A DNA stretch of 6,983 nucleotides from Patescibacteria group bacterium (GTDB lineage Bacteria > Patescibacteriota > Patescibacteriia > 2-12-FULL-60-25), in contig JAHIUG010000125.1 of the NCBI GenBank assembly GCA_018817245.1, forward strand, positions 1 to 6,983, in the 5' to 3' direction. Both the position numbers and the translations under genes were made by a program. Shown here in pieces: positions 5,727 through 6,983 of this stretch. The notes beneath the pieces are model-generated. The model did not search any database and was not told where the DNA came from. It saw nothing but the letters and a program-made list of their open reading frames with translations. The number at the start of each line of letters is the position of its first letter. Position 1 is the first letter of the stretch.

Positions 5727-6983
5727 ATGGGTAGTAAATGCACAAAGCGATCGCCGCCAATTTTGCGGCACGAAACAAGCGGCTTCATTCTTTCCTACGG
5801 ATACAGTCGTAGTCATGGTCAAAATGCTCTTAAACTTAAGAGCCGTGCTGCTGGTCAGCATTTTGCGGTTCATACGCGCTTCAATCTTCTTGCAGAGGAT
5901 GGTTCGATCATTGATAGCCAGCCGATTACTGAGCAGGTAGCTCGGTTTATCATGGACAATTTTGAGGGTCGGGGTGATACAGCGTCTTTTGACGTTTATG
6001 AAACTGACCTTAAAGCAAATCGCGTTCTTCCGCGTGCAAAGTCAACTGTGACTCCGGATGACGTTCGTCACAAGCTCACAACAACTGAGCATTCCTATAC
6101 AGCAACTGGTACAAAGTTGCTGCACCACTGGCCCATCTTCAAGAAGTTTGGTGACACAGGATATGGAAGCATCATTCGTGCAACCATGACTCTTCATCAG
6201 GTATGTTCCTCAAGGTGTCAGTATTGTTCAACGATTGCTCGTAATCGAGCGGATTCAATTTCGCTTGAAGAAGCAATGGACTTTGTTCGTAAGTTGTATC
6301 AGCAGCAAGCGCAGTTCAATCAAGAGACTTTTCCTGAGCACAATCGCTTGTACAAGGAAGTAACAGGTTCTGACATTCGCTTGAAAGGACTTATTCTCTC
6401 AGGCGGTGGGCAGCCAAATCTGTGGCCGCACTTTAAGGATTTTGTCTGTTGGCTTTCATTTCTGGATATTGATCTAGGTCTGATCACTAATGGATTTCCA
6501 GCTCGTGTTCCCGATGAGGTGTACGGTCAGTTTAAGTGGGTAAGAATCTCGATCACGCCGGAAGATGCATCACCGCATTACAAGGATGGTCAGTTCAACA
6601 AGCAGTTGATTCCAGCTAGCTTGAAGAACAACCCGCAGCTAACAGTCGGATACTCGTATGTTTACGGACCGTGGACAGACGACGACATCTTGCGCCGGAT
6701 AAGTGACTCAATGGAGGAAAATGGTTTCACTTACTGCAGGATGCTGACAGACTGCAATCTAACGCGCGCTGCGCAACTTCGTGCGCATCAAGCGCTTTCT
6801 GAGCGGCTTCATCGATTGGGATTTATCTCAGACGATGGAACGCCTGTTGGACGTTTCTTTCACCAGCTCAAATACCACGGCACAGCAGAAGAAGCAGTGG
6901 AACTTTGGGATCAGGGTCAATGCTTTCTTCAAACCTACAATGTCTTTTGGGACACGACAGGTCATGAGGAGAACGGAAGATCC
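5727..6983 (+). CDS. radical SAM domain protein, 3' end beyond the window
   Basis: An open frame of 419 codons runs without a stop to the last base, so the protein is incomplete here. Residues 160-167 hold the canonical CxxxCxxC cluster motif (Cys160, Cys164, Cys167 in CSSRCQYC) that binds the 4Fe-4S cluster used to cleave SAM. LILSGGGQPN (222-231) is the GGE-type SAM-binding strand with Gln in place of the usual Glu, and GLITNG (251-256) and VRISITPED (272-280) follow as the next barrel strands. The roughly 150 residues before the cluster are an extension I do not recognise; they contain no second cysteine cluster and no membrane segment. The C-terminal part seen (about 320-419) has isolated cysteines at 337, 343 and 399 but no clear SPASM arrangement. 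The reaction is unknown. Codon use and GC (50% in a 60-base sample) resemble the Nudix gene. The gene has its own promoter candidate and ribosome binding site, so membership in the sugar locus is doubtful. Confidence 0.85.
   Translation, partial: MGSKCTKRSPPILRHETSGFILSYGYSRSHGQNALKLKSRAAGQHFAVHTRFNLLAEDGSIIDSQPITEQVARFIMDNFEGRGDTASFDVYETDLKANRVLPRAKSTVTPDDVRHKLTTTEHSYTATGTKLLHHWPIFKKFGDTGYGSIIRATMTLHQVCSSRCQYCSTIARNRADSISLEEAMDFVRKLYQQQAQFNQETFPEHNRLYKEVTGSDIRLKGLILSGGGQPNLWPHFKDFVCWLSFLDIDLGLITNGFPARVPDEVYGQFKWVRISITPEDASPHYKDGQFNKQLIPASLKNNPQLTVGYSYVYGPWTDDDILRRISDSMEENGFTYCRMLTDCNLTRAAQLRAHQALSERLHRLGFISDDGTPVGRFFHQLKYHGTAEEAVELWDQGQCFLQTYNVFWDTTGHEENGRS

Noticed and set aside
5727..6983. 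Radical SAM gene as a truncated pseudogene
   Set aside because: There is no stop or frameshift; the frame simply reaches the window edge.

Overview
This window is bacterial DNA. Its genes are closely packed, its -35 boxes resemble sigma-70 sites, and it has intrinsic terminators and Shine-Dalgarno sites. Nothing fixes the taxon, and I see no tRNA, rRNA, IS element, CRISPR array or phage structural gene. The content suggests an accessory surface-polysaccharide locus set between two genes of a different style.

Layout. Bases 1-71 form a leader with a possible promoter. Bases 117-740 (+) encode a Nudix hydrolase with a strong ribosome binding site, ending at a bidirectional hairpin terminator (763-791). 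Bases 4840 down to 793 are a tight three-gene minus-strand operon. Its first gene (4840-3083) encodes a fusion of a glycosyltransferase-like domain, a cupin-like segment and a 6-phospho-3-hexuloisomerase-type SIS domain. The second (3070-2357) encodes a ribulose-phosphate 3-epimerase-family enzyme. The third (2370-793) encodes a sugar nucleotidyltransferase fused to a choline-kinase/APH-like kinase. Bases 4841-4941 are a divergent promoter region centred on a TGTCAA-T-TTGACA palindrome. Bases 4942-5607 (+) encode a class I SAM methyltransferase. Bases 5608-5726 hold a hairpin, a possible promoter and a strong ribosome binding site. From 5727 to the window edge (+) runs a radical SAM enzyme, cut off by the edge.

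How the genes may work together (inference). The isomerase and the epimerase both act on C2/C3 of ketose phosphates. The kinase and nucleotidyltransferase domains can make a nucleotide-activated sugar or polyol, and the glycosyltransferase-like domain can transfer it. The methyltransferase could decorate the product. Together these look like a compact pathway from a central sugar phosphate to an unusual activated ketose, rare hexose or polyol for a capsule, O-antigen or glycoconjugate. The pairing of a hexuloisomerase with an RPE-type epimerase, rather than with hexulose-phosphate synthase, and the direct fusion of the isomerase to a transferase are the most unusual parts.

The middle block (793-5607) differs from its flanks. 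Hand counts of 60-base samples give about 35-52% GC, lowest in the kinase/nucleotidyltransferase gene, against 47-50% in the flanking genes. None of its four genes has a clear Shine-Dalgarno, whereas both flanking genes have near-consensus ones. This suggests an acquired cassette.
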